Shown: positions 41,864-51,008, counted from the stretch's first letter. The stretch: DNA of 64,000 nucleotides from Pseudoflavonifractor sp902362925 (GCA_902362925.1 CABIYL010000014.1), one strand, 5' to 3'. The notes: generated by a model not told the origin, from the sequence alone. A program made the numbers and translations.

Positions 41864-42661
41864 ATGCTGAAATATATTGAGAGCACCGGCCGCACCGAGG
41901 AGGCAGCCATTGAGGCCGCCCTTCAGAAGCTGGGAATGGACCGGGACGACGTATCCGTCGAGGTGCTGGAGCGGGCCAAGACCGGCTTCCTGGGCATCGG
42001 CGCTTCCCCGGCCAAGGTGAAGGTGACCTACGAGGCCCCCGATGAGGAGCCTGTGGAGGAGGTCAAGCCTGTGGAGACCGTCCCCGCCGCCCCTGTGGCG
42101 GAGGAGGCCCCCAAGGCCGCCCCTGAGGCTCCCAAGGCCCCTGTGGCCGAGGAGCCCAAGGCCCAGCCCGCTGCCGCCACCGTGGCCGACGACGAGCGCG
42201 CCCAGAAGATTCACGCCTTCCTCACCGGCCTGCTGGCCCATATGGGATCCAGCGCCATCCCCTCCATCACCCTGGGTGAGGAGAACACCTATGAGGTGGA
42301 GCTGCTGGGCGAGCACCTGGGCAGCCTCATCGGCCGCCGGGGTGAGACCCTGGACGCCATCCAGCAGCTGACCAACTACGCCGTCAACCACGGCCAGTCC
42401 CACCGGGTCCGTGTCCACGTGGACGCCGAGGGCTACCGCGCCAAGCGGGAGGAGAGCCTGGCCCGTCTGGCCCAGAAGGTGGCCGGCAAGGTGGTCAAGT
42501 ACCGCCGGAACGTGACCCTGGAGCCCATGAACGCCTATGAGCGCCATGTCATCCACACCGCCCTCCAGGATTACCCCGACGTGACCACCTACTCCACCGG
42601 CACCGAGCCCAACCGCCGCACCGTGGTGGCTTACAGCCGCGGCGAGCACCGGGGACAGTAA
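41864..42661 (+). CDS. jag: Jag (KhpB) RNA-binding protein
   Basis: Jag/KhpB is a cytoplasmic RNA-binding protein that pairs with KhpA and affects cell division and wall synthesis. The 265-residue protein has an N-terminal Jag_N domain (1-52), an Ala/Pro/Glu-rich linker (about 55-105), a KH domain with GxxG in LIGRRGETLDAIQQL (around residue 152) and an R3H domain containing RxxxH (MNAYERHVIHTAL). Positions 31 bp from yidC, so one operon. Confidence 0.94.
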   Translation: MLKYIESTGRTEEAAIEAALQKLGMDRDDVSVEVLERAKTGFLGIGASPAKVKVTYEAPDEEPVEEVKPVETVPAAPVAEEAPKAAPEAPKAPVAEEPKAQPAAATVADDERAQKIHAFLTGLLAHMGSSAIPSITLGEENTYEVELLGEHLGSLIGRRGETLDAIQQLTNYAVNHGQSHRVRVHVDAEGYRAKREESLARLAQKVAGKVVKYRRNVTLEPMNAYERHVIHTALQDYPDVTTYSTGTEPNRRTVVAYSRGEHRGQ

Positions 42662-42685
42662 TTCCATAGCAGCACGCAAAACGCG

Positions 42686-42906
42686 NNNNNNNNNNNNNNN
42701 NNNNNNNNNNNNNNNNNNNNNNNNNNNNNNNNNNNNNNNNNNNNNNNNNNNNNNNNNNNNNNNNNNNNNNNNNNNNNNNNNNNNNNNNNNNNNNNNNNNN
42801 NNNNNNNNNNNNNNNNNNNNNNNNNNNNNNNNNNNNNNNNNNNNNNNNNNNNNNNNNNNNNNNNNNNNNNNNNNNNNNNNNNNNNNNNNNNNNNNNNNNN
42901 NNNNNN
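42686..42906. other. assembly gap (221 N)
   Basis: Starts 25 bp after the jag stop codon and ends inside the AIM24 gene, whose N-terminus is missing. At 221 bp it is too short for a full-length mnmE. Confidence 0.99.
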
Positions 42907-42907
42907 A

Positions 42908-43636
42908 ACCCTGGCCTCCATGGGGCCGTTTACCGTGGTGGAGTATCAGCGCGACCTGAGCGTCCTGCCGATGGACGCCCAGCTGGCCTACTACTGCAAC
43001 GCCATGAACGTCCGCAAGCGGCAGGTCATCTGCGATCTCAGCAAGGCCAACATCACCCTTCAGGCGGGCGCCATGCAGTGGATGGTGGGCAATGTAAACG
43101 CCACCACCGGCATCAAGGGCGTGGGCGACCTGTTCAGCAAGGCCATGCGGGGCAAGGTCACCGGCGAGTCGGCCATCAAGCCCGAGTACACCGGCGACGG
43201 CCTGCTGGTGCTGGAGCCCACCTACAAGCACATTATCCTGATGGACGTGGCGGAGTGGAACGGCTCCGTGGTGCTGGATGACGGCATGTTTCTGGCCTGT
43301 GACTCCAACCTGAAGCACAGGGCCGTGATGCGCTCCAACCTGTCCTCCGCAGCGGCGGGCGGCGAGGGCCTGTTCAACCTGGGCGTCATGGGCGAGGGCG
43401 TGCTCTGCCTGGAGTCCCAGTGTCCCCGTGAGGAGCTGGTGGAGATCACCCTCCACAACGACGTGCTGAAGATTGACGGCAACATGGCCGTGGCCTGGAG
43501 CGGCAGCCTGGAGTTCACCGTGGAGCGGTCGGGCAAGACCCTCATCGGTTCCGCGGCCTCCGGCGAGGGCCTGGTCAACGTGTACCGGGGCAGCGGCAAG
43601 GTGCTGATGGCCCCCGTGCTCCACGGCTTCGCCTGA
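42908..43636 (+). CDS. AIM24-family protein, 5' end missing
   Basis: The visible 242 residues show the AIM24/DUF124 beta-helix pattern: repeated Gly-rich strands (AGAMQWMVGNVNATTG, KGVGDLFSKAMRGKVTGES, AWSGSLEFTVERSGK). Members are found in bacteria and mitochondria with unknown biochemical function. The start codon lies in the assembly gap; the in-frame ATG at 42920 is unlikely to be the true start. A bidirectional terminator follows and ricT is convergent. Confidence 0.8.
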   Translation, partial: TLASMGPFTVVEYQRDLSVLPMDAQLAYYCNAMNVRKRQVICDLSKANITLQAGAMQWMVGNVNATTGIKGVGDLFSKAMRGKVTGESAIKPEYTGDGLLVLEPTYKHIILMDVAEWNGSVVLDDGMFLACDSNLKHRAVMRSNLSSAAAGGEGLFNLGVMGEGVLCLESQCPREELVEITLHNDVLKIDGNMAVAWSGSLEFTVERSGKTLIGSAASGEGLVNVYRGSGKVLMAPVLHGFA

Positions 43637-43648
43637 TTCCTCAAACAG

Positions 43649-43683
43649 AAAACGCGGCGTCTCGTACTGAGACGCCGCGTTTT
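43649..43683. terminator. bidirectional terminator between AIM24 gene and ricT
   Basis: A 13-bp stem (43651-43663 with 43669-43681), flanked by A residues on the left and TTTT on the right, serves both convergent genes. Confidence 0.9.
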
Positions 43684-43692
43684 GTATTTCAT

Positions 43693-45090
43693 TTAGCCCT
43701 GGGGCGCGGGAGGATTGCCGCCGCCCTCGCCCTTGGAGCGGGGACGGTACCGGCGGTGGCGGTGCCGGGTGGACTTCTTCTCGCCGCCCTCAGCGGCAGG
43801 GGCCGGATTGGCGCCCTCAGCGGGCTTAACCTTGGGCTGCTGCTGGGCCTGCTGGGGAGGGCGCTCCTGACGGGGCTTGTCCCCCTTGGGCTTCTGCTGG
43901 GGCTTGTCCGGCCGCTTCTCGGCCCGGGGCTTGCCCTCCCCCTGGGGCTTGGGCTCGGCCTTCTTCTGCTCGGAACGGGGCTTGGGAGCCTCCTTCTTCT
44001 GGGGCTTGGGCTCCTGGGCCTGACGGGGCGCCTGCTCGGCCTTCTCGCCGCCCTTGGCATCACCGCCACGGTTCCGGCTGCGGCTGCGGCTCCGGCCGGG
44101 CTTAGCCTCTGCCTGCTTCTCCTCGGTGTGAACGGAGGCGGTCAGCCCCAGCCCGGTGAGGGCGGTGCCCAGGCTGCTGCGCAGCTTCTCCTCCGGGTCC
44201 TCGGGGGGCGGGGTCACCTTGCGCAGCTTGGCCAGCTCCTCAGGCGGCGGGGCCACATAGCCCTCGGGCCGCTTGCCCTTGCCGTTGCGCACCACGCAGA
44301 TTTCGCAGTTGTGGAAGCAGCGGGGGGCCTCCGGCGCGTCGTCCAGACGCACCTTTACCGTCTCCCGCAGCAGGTTCACCTGGGACACGGTGCCCACGCC
44401 CTCGGGCGTCTCCACGAAGCTCTCGTTCTTGGGCATCCGCTTCACCGCGTCCTCATAGGCGTCCTGCTCGTACTTCAGGCAGCACATAAGCCGCCCGCAG
44501 GTGCCCGAGATTTTGGTGGGGTTGAGGGAGAGGCTCTGGGTCTTGGCCATCTTGATGGACACGGGCTGAAAGTCGTCCAGGAAGGAGGCGCAGCAGAAGG
44601 GACGGCCGCAGATGCCCAGTCCGCCCAGCATTTTGGCCTCGTCCCGGACGCCGATTTGCCGCAGCTCGATGCGGGTGTGGAACACACCGGCCAGGTCCTT
44701 TACCAGGGCGCGGAAGTCCACACGGCCCTCGCTGGTGAAGAAGAAGAGGATTTTGTTGCCCTCGAAGTTGTACTCCACCTCCACCAGCTTCATGTCCAGC
44801 CCGTGGGCGGCGATTTTCTCCTGGCAGATCTGGAAGGCCTTCTTCTCCTTTTCCCGGTTGCGGGCCACGGTGTCCAGGTCCTTCTCGGTGGCGATGCGCA
44901 CCAGGGGACGGAGGGGGGGCACCACGCTCTCGTCCTCCACCATGGTGTTGCCCTTGGTGCACTCGCCGTACTCGATACCCCGGGAGGTCTCGATGATGAC
45001 GCCCTGTCCGGCCCGGACCTGGGTGCCCTTGGGGTCGAAGTAGTACTCCTTGCCTCCGCTCTTGAAGCGGACGCTGATGATTTCGGTCAT
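43693..45090 (-). CDS. ricT: RicT (YaaT, PSP1 domain) regulator with long disordered tail
   Basis: RicT, with RicA and RicF, forms an iron-sulfur-containing complex that stimulates RNase Y-dependent mRNA processing and sporulation in B. subtilis. The PSP1 domain (about 1-240) contains the cysteine-rich GGLGICGRPFCC and GTCGRLMCC motifs. From about residue 320 the protein is a low-complexity Lys/Pro/Gln/Arg tail of about 140 residues, with RSRSRSR near its start; Bacillus RicT lacks this. ATG 45090 lies 7 bp after GGAGG. Cluster: yaaO-darA-holB-ricT. Confidence 0.9.
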   Translation of the reverse strand: MTEIISVRFKSGGKEYYFDPKGTQVRAGQGVIIETSRGIEYGECTKGNTMVEDESVVPPLRPLVRIATEKDLDTVARNREKEKKAFQICQEKIAAHGLDMKLVEVEYNFEGNKILFFFTSEGRVDFRALVKDLAGVFHTRIELRQIGVRDEAKMLGGLGICGRPFCCASFLDDFQPVSIKMAKTQSLSLNPTKISGTCGRLMCCLKYEQDAYEDAVKRMPKNESFVETPEGVGTVSQVNLLRETVKVRLDDAPEAPRCFHNCEICVVRNGKGKRPEGYVAPPPEELAKLRKVTPPPEDPEEKLRSSLGTALTGLGLTASVHTEEKQAEAKPGRSRSRSRNRGGDAKGGEKAEQAPRQAQEPKPQKKEAPKPRSEQKKAEPKPQGEGKPRAEKRPDKPQQKPKGDKPRQERPPQQAQQQPKVKPAEGANPAPAAEGGEKKSTRHRHRRYRPRSKGEGGGNPPAPQG

Positions 45091-45156
45091 AGGTACCTCC
45101 AGCGCCCACCTGGGCGCACGTTCAGAATAGGCCGCCATGGCGGCGGGAATGGGCCA

Positions 45157-46152
45157 TTACCCCCGGCAGCGGGCCAATGCGGCGCACAGCCAGCCGGCCA
45201 GGTGTCCCGCGCCCACGTTGAAGGCGCAGGAGGTGCGCAGCTGCTCCAGCACGTCCACGGCGGCGAGCAGCGCCCTGGGGGACAGGGCTTGGGCCGCCTT
45301 TGCCGCAGCGGCACGGCGGTCGGGGTCGGCCTCGCCGCAGTCTCCGCCGGTGCGGAGCACCAGGGCGTGGCGCAGCAGAAGAACCCCCTCAGAGAAGAGG
45401 TCGGACAGGCTGTCCCGGTCCCACTTCTCCAGGGAGATGCAGAATTCCATCAGTGCCAGCTCATCCCCGGCGGACAGACGGGCAATCAGCTCGGGGGCGG
45501 CGGCACGGGCCTGGCTCTCTCCGCCGGAGGAGCCCTCCAGCTCGGCCACGGCACGGCCCAGCAGGCCCTCGCAGCGCCGTGCGGCCCCCACAATGGCCTC
45601 CCGGGACTTGTCCGGGTACCTGCGGGACAGCCAGTCCTCGGCCTCCGCCTCGGTCACCGGCGACAGGGTCACCACCTCGCACCGGGACCGGACGGTCTGG
45701 AGCAGGGCGGCGGCGTTGTCGGTGAGGAGGAGGAAGGCGGCGTAGGGCGGCCCCTCCTCCAGCAGCTTGAGCATGGCGTTCTGGGCGCTGGCGTTCATGG
45801 TCTGGGCGTTTTCCAGGATGTACACCTTGCGTCCGGCCTCATTGGGGCGGACGTAGGCGTCAGAGCGGAGGGCGCGCACCTGGGCCACGTTGATGTCCTT
45901 GCCGTCGTCCCCGATGACGGAGATGTCCGGGTGGATGCCCCCCATGGCCTTGCGGCAGTCGGGGCAGGACAGGCAGGGCTTGTCCCCCTGTCCGCGGCAT
46001 ACAAAGGCAGCGGCCAGGACCCGGGCCAGCGTACGCTTGCCAGCCCCGGCCGGGCCGCTGAGAATGTACGCGTGGGACAGGCCCCGGCGGGCGGTCTGGG
46101 CCTCCAGCTGCCCTTTGAGGGCGGCGTTGCCCGCCAGAAGGCTCAGGTTCAT
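45157..46152 (-). CDS. holB: DNA polymerase III delta-prime subunit
   Basis: HolB is part of the clamp loader. The 331-residue protein has the P-loop GPAGAGKRTLA (about 33-43), the zinc module CLSCPDC, an SRC motif (TVRSRCE), and AAA+ sensor regions. Its ATG overlaps the darA stop by one base (TGATG), so translation is coupled. Standard neighbours in Firmicutes are tmk, darA, yaaR and ricT; tmk and yaaR are missing here. Confidence 0.92.
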   Translation of the reverse strand: MNLSLLAGNAALKGQLEAQTARRGLSHAYILSGPAGAGKRTLARVLAAAFVCRGQGDKPCLSCPDCRKAMGGIHPDISVIGDDGKDINVAQVRALRSDAYVRPNEAGRKVYILENAQTMNASAQNAMLKLLEEGPPYAAFLLLTDNAAALLQTVRSRCEVVTLSPVTEAEAEDWLSRRYPDKSREAIVGAARRCEGLLGRAVAELEGSSGGESQARAAAPELIARLSAGDELALMEFCISLEKWDRDSLSDLFSEGVLLLRHALVLRTGGDCGEADPDRRAAAAKAAQALSPRALLAAVDVLEQLRTSCAFNVGAGHLAGWLCAALARCRG

Positions 46153-46475
46153 CAGACGCGCTCGAACCGCTCAATGTCCACCACGAAGATGGTGGCGCCG
46201 CCGACCAGCACCTCCACCGGCATGGAGGGGTAATACCCGTAGCTCATCTCGGTGGTGGTGGGGATCAGCTCCTTGCGGCTGTGGGAGTGCTCCTTGATGA
46301 TATCGATGACGGACTGGACCTTTTCCTCGTCCACGCCCACCAGGATGGTCACGTTGCCGGACATGAGGAAGCCGCCGGTGGTGGACAGCTTGGTGGAGGA
46401 GAAGCCCGCTTTGGTCAGGGACTGAGTGACGGCGTTGGCGTCGTCCCGGTTGATGATGGCAAGAATCAGTTTCAT
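46152..46475 (-). CDS. darA: cyclic di-AMP receptor DarA (PstA, YaaQ)
   Basis: DarA is a PII-like trimeric protein that binds cyclic di-AMP. The 107-residue protein begins MKLILAIINRDDANAVTQSL and has the GGFLMSGNVTILVGV loop region. ATG 46475 follows GGAGGG at 6 bp; the preceding in-frame residues are not part of the family. The gene overlaps holB by one base. Confidence 0.93.
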   Translation of the reverse strand: MKLILAIINRDDANAVTQSLTKAGFSSTKLSTTGGFLMSGNVTILVGVDEEKVQSVIDIIKEHSHSRKELIPTTTEMSYGYYPSMPVEVLVGGATIFVVDIERFERV

Positions 46476-46530
46476 GGTAATCCCTCCTGAAGGAACAATG
46501 AGAGAGAGGGCGGGCCTGCCTGCCACACAC

Positions 46531-47865
46531 TTACAGGCAGAGCACCGGGCAGCCCTCTTTTTCCATATTATAACCTATCTCCGACAAATATGCGAGATGT
46601 TTTTTCCCGATTTCCTCGCCGGGAGCCACCACGGGCACACCCGGCGGGTAGGGGGCAATCTGTCCGGCGGCTATCCGGCCCTCGGCGGCGGCAAAGGGCA
46701 CAGTCTCGTGGGGGGCAAACCGGGCCTCCCTGGGGGAGCGGACCAGCCGGGGCAGGGGAGGGGGCGGCGGGAAGGGATTGGCCTCCGGGGGCGGCGGGTT
46801 CACCCGGAAAATGGCGTCGGACAGCCGGGCGAAGTCCTGGGGGCGGTCGGCGCAGGTGGGGATGAACACCACATGACCTGCGTCCGCCATCTCGGGCCAC
46901 ACGCCCAATTCCTCCAACGCCTCCTGGACGGCGAAGCCGTCCCCGGTGCGCAGCACGAAGCGGGTGGGATCCAGGGGCGCCACGTCCCCGGTCAGGGAGG
47001 GGAAGCGCTGCCGGAGCTTTGCCGTCTGCCGGGCGGCCTCCTCATAGGCGGTTTTCCCTTCGTCCTCCATCCAGGCACGGGCCAGGTCCAGGCTGGCCAT
47101 CAGCACATAGGAGGGGCTGGAGCTGCCATAGAGAGAGGCGGCGGCGCGCAGGTCGCCGTGGGCAAAGCCGCTGTCTTTTCCCGTCAGCAGCAGGGCGGTC
47201 TGACCCAGGGCGGGGAGTGTTTTGTGGGCGGACACCACGGCGATGTCCACCGCCTCCATGTCCGTGTACCCCAGAAAGGGCAGGTGGGCGCCGTGGGCGG
47301 CGTCCACGACAAGCTTTCCACCCCGGGAATGGATCATGTTAGCCAGAGCGGGCAAATCCGACAACACACCGTAATATGTAGGCGATGTAATACAGATAGT
47401 CTTTATTTCCGGCCGGGAATCCAGCCATTTTTCCACGTCGTCAGGCTGAATGGGGCCGGTGACGCCCGCCTCCGCCAGCCAGGGACGGGGCAGAAAGACG
47501 GGGTGCAGGTCCAGCAGGGCCAGGGCGTTGTACACCGACCGGTGACACCCACGGTCCAGCAGCACGCTGTCTCCGGGGCGGCAGGTGAGGGTGAGGGCGG
47601 TCAGCATGCCCTGGGTGGAGCCGCCGGTGAGGAAGAGACATTCCCCCATGTTGAGGGCGTCCCGCCACAGGTCCTCGGCCTCCTTAATGGGGCCGTCTCC
47701 GGCGAAGAGGTCGCCGGTGGGGGGCAGCTCGGTGAAGTCCATGGCCGCCAGCGGGGTGAACGCGGGGGCGGGCATGGAGCGGCCCTTGTGGCCGGGCATG
47801 TGCATCCGCAGGGGGTCCTGGGCGGCAAAGGCCCGGAGGGCATCGTAGAGGGGGGTGGGTCCCAT
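46531..47865 (-). CDS. PLP-dependent Orn/Lys/Arg decarboxylase-like protein (YaaO)
   Basis: This 444-residue protein is a fold-type I pyridoxal phosphate enzyme resembling YaaO/SpeA. The N-terminus has MHMPGHKGR, and the likely PLP lysine lies in VSAHKTLPALGQTA. Asp in VVDAAHGAH would pair with the pyridine nitrogen. B. subtilis yaaO lies in the same cluster; its substrate is not certain, but SpeA-like members decarboxylate arginine. ATG 47865 is preferred, because the promoter -10 (47894-47899) lies upstream of it and within the longer frame. Confidence 0.88.
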   Translation of the reverse strand: MGPTPLYDALRAFAAQDPLRMHMPGHKGRSMPAPAFTPLAAMDFTELPPTGDLFAGDGPIKEAEDLWRDALNMGECLFLTGGSTQGMLTALTLTCRPGDSVLLDRGCHRSVYNALALLDLHPVFLPRPWLAEAGVTGPIQPDDVEKWLDSRPEIKTICITSPTYYGVLSDLPALANMIHSRGGKLVVDAAHGAHLPFLGYTDMEAVDIAVVSAHKTLPALGQTALLLTGKDSGFAHGDLRAAASLYGSSSPSYVLMASLDLARAWMEDEGKTAYEEAARQTAKLRQRFPSLTGDVAPLDPTRFVLRTGDGFAVQEALEELGVWPEMADAGHVVFIPTCADRPQDFARLSDAIFRVNPPPPEANPFPPPPPLPRLVRSPREARFAPHETVPFAAAEGRIAAGQIAPYPPGVPVVAPGEEIGKKHLAYLSEIGYNMEKEGCPVLCL

Positions 47866-47893
47866 GGCGTCATCTCCCGAAAACGTTTTCTCC

Positions 47894-47922
47894 AGTATAC
47901 CAGAACCGGCCTGGGGCCGCAA
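47894..47922 (-). promoter_or_regulatory. promoter of the yaaO-like cluster
   Basis: Minus strand: TTGCGG (47922-47917), 17 bp, TATACT (47899-47894). It fixes the start of the downstream gene to ATG 47865. Confidence 0.65.
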
Positions 47923-47950
47923 GGCGGCGGAGAACGGATAAAAAGGGACG

Positions 47951-47987
47951 GCAAAAAGCCGGCCTGTCAGACAGGCCGGCTTTTTGC
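47951..47987. terminator. bidirectional hairpin terminator
   Basis: AAAAAGCCGGCCTGTC (47953-47968) and its complement GACAGGCCGGCTTTTT (near 47970-47985) form a long stem with A and T flanks. It lies upstream of the yaaO promoter and could end transcripts entering from either side. Confidence 0.85.
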
Positions 47988-48073
47988 CGGGAAAGAAGGA
48001 AAGAAGAAACGCGGCCCGATTGACGGAACTTGCTCAAGGCTCCGCCCGGGCTTGGGAAGAGTCAAGAGAGAGA

Positions 48074-48115
48074 GGTATCATCTCTGTTGACACCCATATG
48101 ATACCCAATTAAACT
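48074..48115 (+). promoter_or_regulatory. orphan promoter within an inverted repeat
   Basis: TTGACA (48087-48092), 17 bp, TAAACT (48110-48115) on the plus strand, straddled by the inverted repeat GGTATCAT (48074-48081) and ATGATACC (48098-48105). No plus-strand gene follows before the convergent phosphatase gene. Downstream are two copies of TTTGTGAAC. The interval 47990-48170 has no ORF I can support. Confidence 0.4.
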
Positions 48116-48174
48116 GAAATCAGTCTGAAAAAACTGGGAACATTTTGTGAACGGCAGCGGGTAATTTGTGAACA

Positions 48175-48221
48175 TTCTAAAAAGACCGGCCCCCGGCGGG
48201 ATATTTCCCGCCGGGGGCCGT
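48175..48221 (-). terminator. terminator of the phosphatase gene
   Basis: A perfect 15-bp stem (48187-48201 with 48206-48220), loop TATT, followed on the minus strand by TCTTTTTA. Confidence 0.88.
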
Positions 48222-48256
48222 CTGCAAGGGCCGGAAAAGGCCCCGTATGGCAGAGG

Positions 48257-49078
48257 TTATTCCAGATAGATGGCGCGCAGCTGATCCAGCTTCCGGCTGT
48301 TGAGGCCCATGGGACCGGCCAGGAAGGCGTCCATGCTGCCGTAGCGGGCGTCAATCTCGTCCAGCATGCGGTCCATGGTCACCTGGGCCACGCCCACGGT
48401 GGCCCGGATGGCGGGGGACAGAGCCTCCGCCTCCTGTGGGTAGTGGGTTCTGGCGTACTCCTCCACCCGGGCGATGTCGTGGGCCACATACTCATTGGTG
48501 AGCACATAGTCGGCCACGGCGGCCTCACGCTCGGCGCCCAGGGCGGAGAGCAGCAGCACGCCGCCGATGCCGGTGCGGTCCTTACCGGCGCTGCAGTGGA
48601 AGAGCAGGGCGTGTTCTCCGTCGTTTTTCAGGGCCAGGTCGAAGAAGGCCCGGTAGGCCTCCAGGCCCCAGGCGGTGAACAGCAAGTCGCAGTAGGCCTC
48701 GGGACCGAATACGTTGCGCCGTGCCATGCCAACCATGGCCTCCGAATCGACAGACCAGCCGTGGGAGGCCACCGAGCCGGTGGCGGCGCCCATGTCGCTG
48801 CGGCTCTCGTCGATGACCAGCAGATGGTAGAACGAGGTACCGTGGGAGGGCGGATCAGGACGGGCCATGGCCTCCTTCAGGGTGCGGAAATCCGCCACCC
48901 AGGCCAGATGATAGACCTGTTCCAGACGGCGCAGGTCGTCCGCGGTACCGTCGCACAGGGCGCCGGTGCGCAGCAGCAGCCCATTCCGAACCTTCCTGCC
49001 CCCGGCGGCTGGAATTCCGCCCAGCTCTCGGGCGTTGGTCACTCCGGTGAGATGGATGGATCTGGGCAATTGGGACAT
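48257..49078 (-). CDS. tyrosine/dual-specificity phosphatase-family protein
   Basis: This 273-residue cytoplasmic protein has the CX5R active-site motif HCSAGKDRTG (about 175-184), with Cys as nucleophile and Arg for phosphate binding, plus the N-terminal NARELGGIP typical of this PTP family (PF13350-like). Members dephosphorylate phosphotyrosine, phosphoinositides or other phosphomonoesters. No partner kinase is nearby. AAAGGAGTGA precedes the ATG. Confidence 0.88.
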   Translation of the reverse strand: MSQLPRSIHLTGVTNARELGGIPAAGGRKVRNGLLLRTGALCDGTADDLRRLEQVYHLAWVADFRTLKEAMARPDPPSHGTSFYHLLVIDESRSDMGAATGSVASHGWSVDSEAMVGMARRNVFGPEAYCDLLFTAWGLEAYRAFFDLALKNDGEHALLFHCSAGKDRTGIGGVLLLSALGAEREAAVADYVLTNEYVAHDIARVEEYARTHYPQEAEALSPAIRATVGVAQVTMDRMLDEIDARYGSMDAFLAGPMGLNSRKLDQLRAIYLE

Positions 49079-49150
49079 GAACCGTCACTCCTTTTTCTTT
49101 CTGCGGCAGGACAGGAAAATTGGTCTCCTCTTGAAAAAAACAGGGGGGTT

Positions 49151-50950
49151 TTACTCGGCAGTCTCTTCTTCCTTCTTGGTGCACACGATGTTCAGCTCGT
49201 CCAGCTGCTTCTGGGTGACGAAGGAAGGGGCGTTCATCATCAGGTCCTGGGCGTTCTTGTTCATGGGGAAGGGGATGATCTCCCGGATGGAGTCCTCGCC
49301 GGCCAGCAGCATGACCATGCGGTCCACACCGGGGGCAATACCGGCGTGAGGGGGAGCGCCGTAGGTGAAGGCGTTGTACATGGCGGGGAACTTGCTCTTC
49401 ACGTCGTCCTCGCCCAGCCGCACCAGCTGGAAGGCCTCAATCATAATCTCGGGGTCGTGGTTCCGGACGGCGCCGGAGGACAGCTCCACGCCGTTGCACA
49501 CCAGGTCGTACTGGAAAGCGGTGATGGACAGGGGGTCCACCTCGCCGGCAGCGGCCTTCTTGAGAATCTCCAGGCCGCCGTTGGGCATGGAGAAGGGGTT
49601 GTGGCAGAACTCCAGCTCGCCGCTCTCCTCGCCAATCTCGTACATGGGGAAGTCCACAATCCAGCAGAACTCGTAGGTCTCCTTGTGGAAGTGGTCGGGG
49701 CACAGAGGGGCCAGCATCTTGATGAGCACACCGGCGGTCTTCTGAGCCGCCAGCTTCTTGCCGGCGGTCAGGCCCACGAAGGTGCCCTTCTCCAGGCCCA
49801 GAGCGGCCACCACGGCGTCCTTGATGGGCTGGACGAACTTGGCGATGCCGCCCACAATCTCGCCGTTCTCGTCGTAGCGGAACCAGTAGACCTTGCCGCC
49901 GGACTGGACCTCTACGTCGGCGCACAGCTTGTCAATCTGCTTGCGGGTGGCGGAGAAGCCGGTGACCTTCACGGCCTTGACGGTGTTGCCCTCGAAGGGG
50001 CCGAAGCCGCAGGAACCCAGGGCCTCGGTGGCGTCCTGAGCGGTCAGGTCGATGCGCAGGTCGGGCTTGTCGGAGCCGTAGGTCTCCATGGCCTCCAGGT
50101 AGGGGATGCGCTTGAAGGGGGCGGAGGAGGCGGCAGAGTACTTGCCGTACTTGGCGAAGATGGGGGGCAGCACGTCCTCCAGAACGGTGAACACGTCCTC
50201 CTGGTCGGCAAAGGCCATCTCCATGTCCAGCTGGTAGAACTCGCCGGGGGAGCGGTCGCCGCGGGCGTCCTCGTCACGGAAGCAGGGGGCAATCTGGAAG
50301 TACTTGTCGAAGCCGGAGGCCATCAGCAGCTGCTTGAACTGCTGGGGGGCCTGGGGCAGGGCGTAGAACTTGCCGGGGTGCTTCCGGCTGGGCACCAGGT
50401 AGTCACGGGCGCCCTCGGGGGAGGAGGCGGTCAGGATGGGGGTGGTGATTTCCATGAAGCCGTGGGCGGTCATGGCCTGCCGCAGGGCGGACACCACCTG
50501 GCAGCGCAGCACGATGTTGTTCTTGACCTCGGGGTTGCGCAGGTCCAGATAGCGGTACTTCAGGCGGGCGGACTCGTCGGCCTCACGGCTGCGGTTGATG
50601 GGGAAGGGCAGCTCGTTGTGGCGGCAGCGGCCCAGCACCTCGATCTTCTCGGGCACCACTTCGATGTCGCCGGTGGGCAGCTTGGGGTTCTTGCTGTCCC
50701 GCTCCCGCACCACGCCGGTGACCTGGATGGTGGACTCCTTGTTCAGGGCCTTGATGGTCTTGACCATCTCCTCGGTCTCGGCCACCACCTGGGTGGTGCC
50801 GTAGAAGTCCCGCAGCACCGCAAAGCCCAGGCTGGCGCCCACCTCACGGAAGTTCTCCAGGAAGCCCGCCAGGGTGACGGTCTGTCCCACGTGCTCCATG
50901 CGGAGCTCACCGCAGGAGTGGCTGCGGTAGCAGGTACGCGCGTTATCCAT
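49151..50950 (-). CDS. aspS: aspartyl-tRNA synthetase, bacterial type
   Basis: AspS charges tRNA-Asp. The 599-residue protein has an N-terminal OB-fold anticodon domain, a class II catalytic core with FRDEDARGDR (motif 2) and GVDRMVMLLAG (motif 3), and the bacterial GAD insertion domain around 285-410. Motif 1 is around residue 150. It lies in the hisS-SLH-aspS set and may respond to the Asp-type T-box upstream of hisS. An inverted repeat ATTGTAATATACAAT (near 50967-50981) lies just before its start, with a possible independent promoter. Confidence 0.96.
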   Translation of the reverse strand: MDNARTCYRSHSCGELRMEHVGQTVTLAGFLENFREVGASLGFAVLRDFYGTTQVVAETEEMVKTIKALNKESTIQVTGVVRERDSKNPKLPTGDIEVVPEKIEVLGRCRHNELPFPINRSREADESARLKYRYLDLRNPEVKNNIVLRCQVVSALRQAMTAHGFMEITTPILTASSPEGARDYLVPSRKHPGKFYALPQAPQQFKQLLMASGFDKYFQIAPCFRDEDARGDRSPGEFYQLDMEMAFADQEDVFTVLEDVLPPIFAKYGKYSAASSAPFKRIPYLEAMETYGSDKPDLRIDLTAQDATEALGSCGFGPFEGNTVKAVKVTGFSATRKQIDKLCADVEVQSGGKVYWFRYDENGEIVGGIAKFVQPIKDAVVAALGLEKGTFVGLTAGKKLAAQKTAGVLIKMLAPLCPDHFHKETYEFCWIVDFPMYEIGEESGELEFCHNPFSMPNGGLEILKKAAAGEVDPLSITAFQYDLVCNGVELSSGAVRNHDPEIMIEAFQLVRLGEDDVKSKFPAMYNAFTYGAPPHAGIAPGVDRMVMLLAGEDSIREIIPFPMNKNAQDLMMNAPSFVTQKQLDELNIVCTKKEEETAE

Positions 50951-51008
50951 GAAAAATCAACTCCAAATTGTAATATACAATGTTATAAATAACGATTTGT
51001 ATTTGAAT

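Noticed and set aside
48200..48215. ATATTTCCCGCC as a Noc-binding site
   Set aside because: It belongs to a terminator stem and does not have the TATTTCCCGGGAAATA symmetry.
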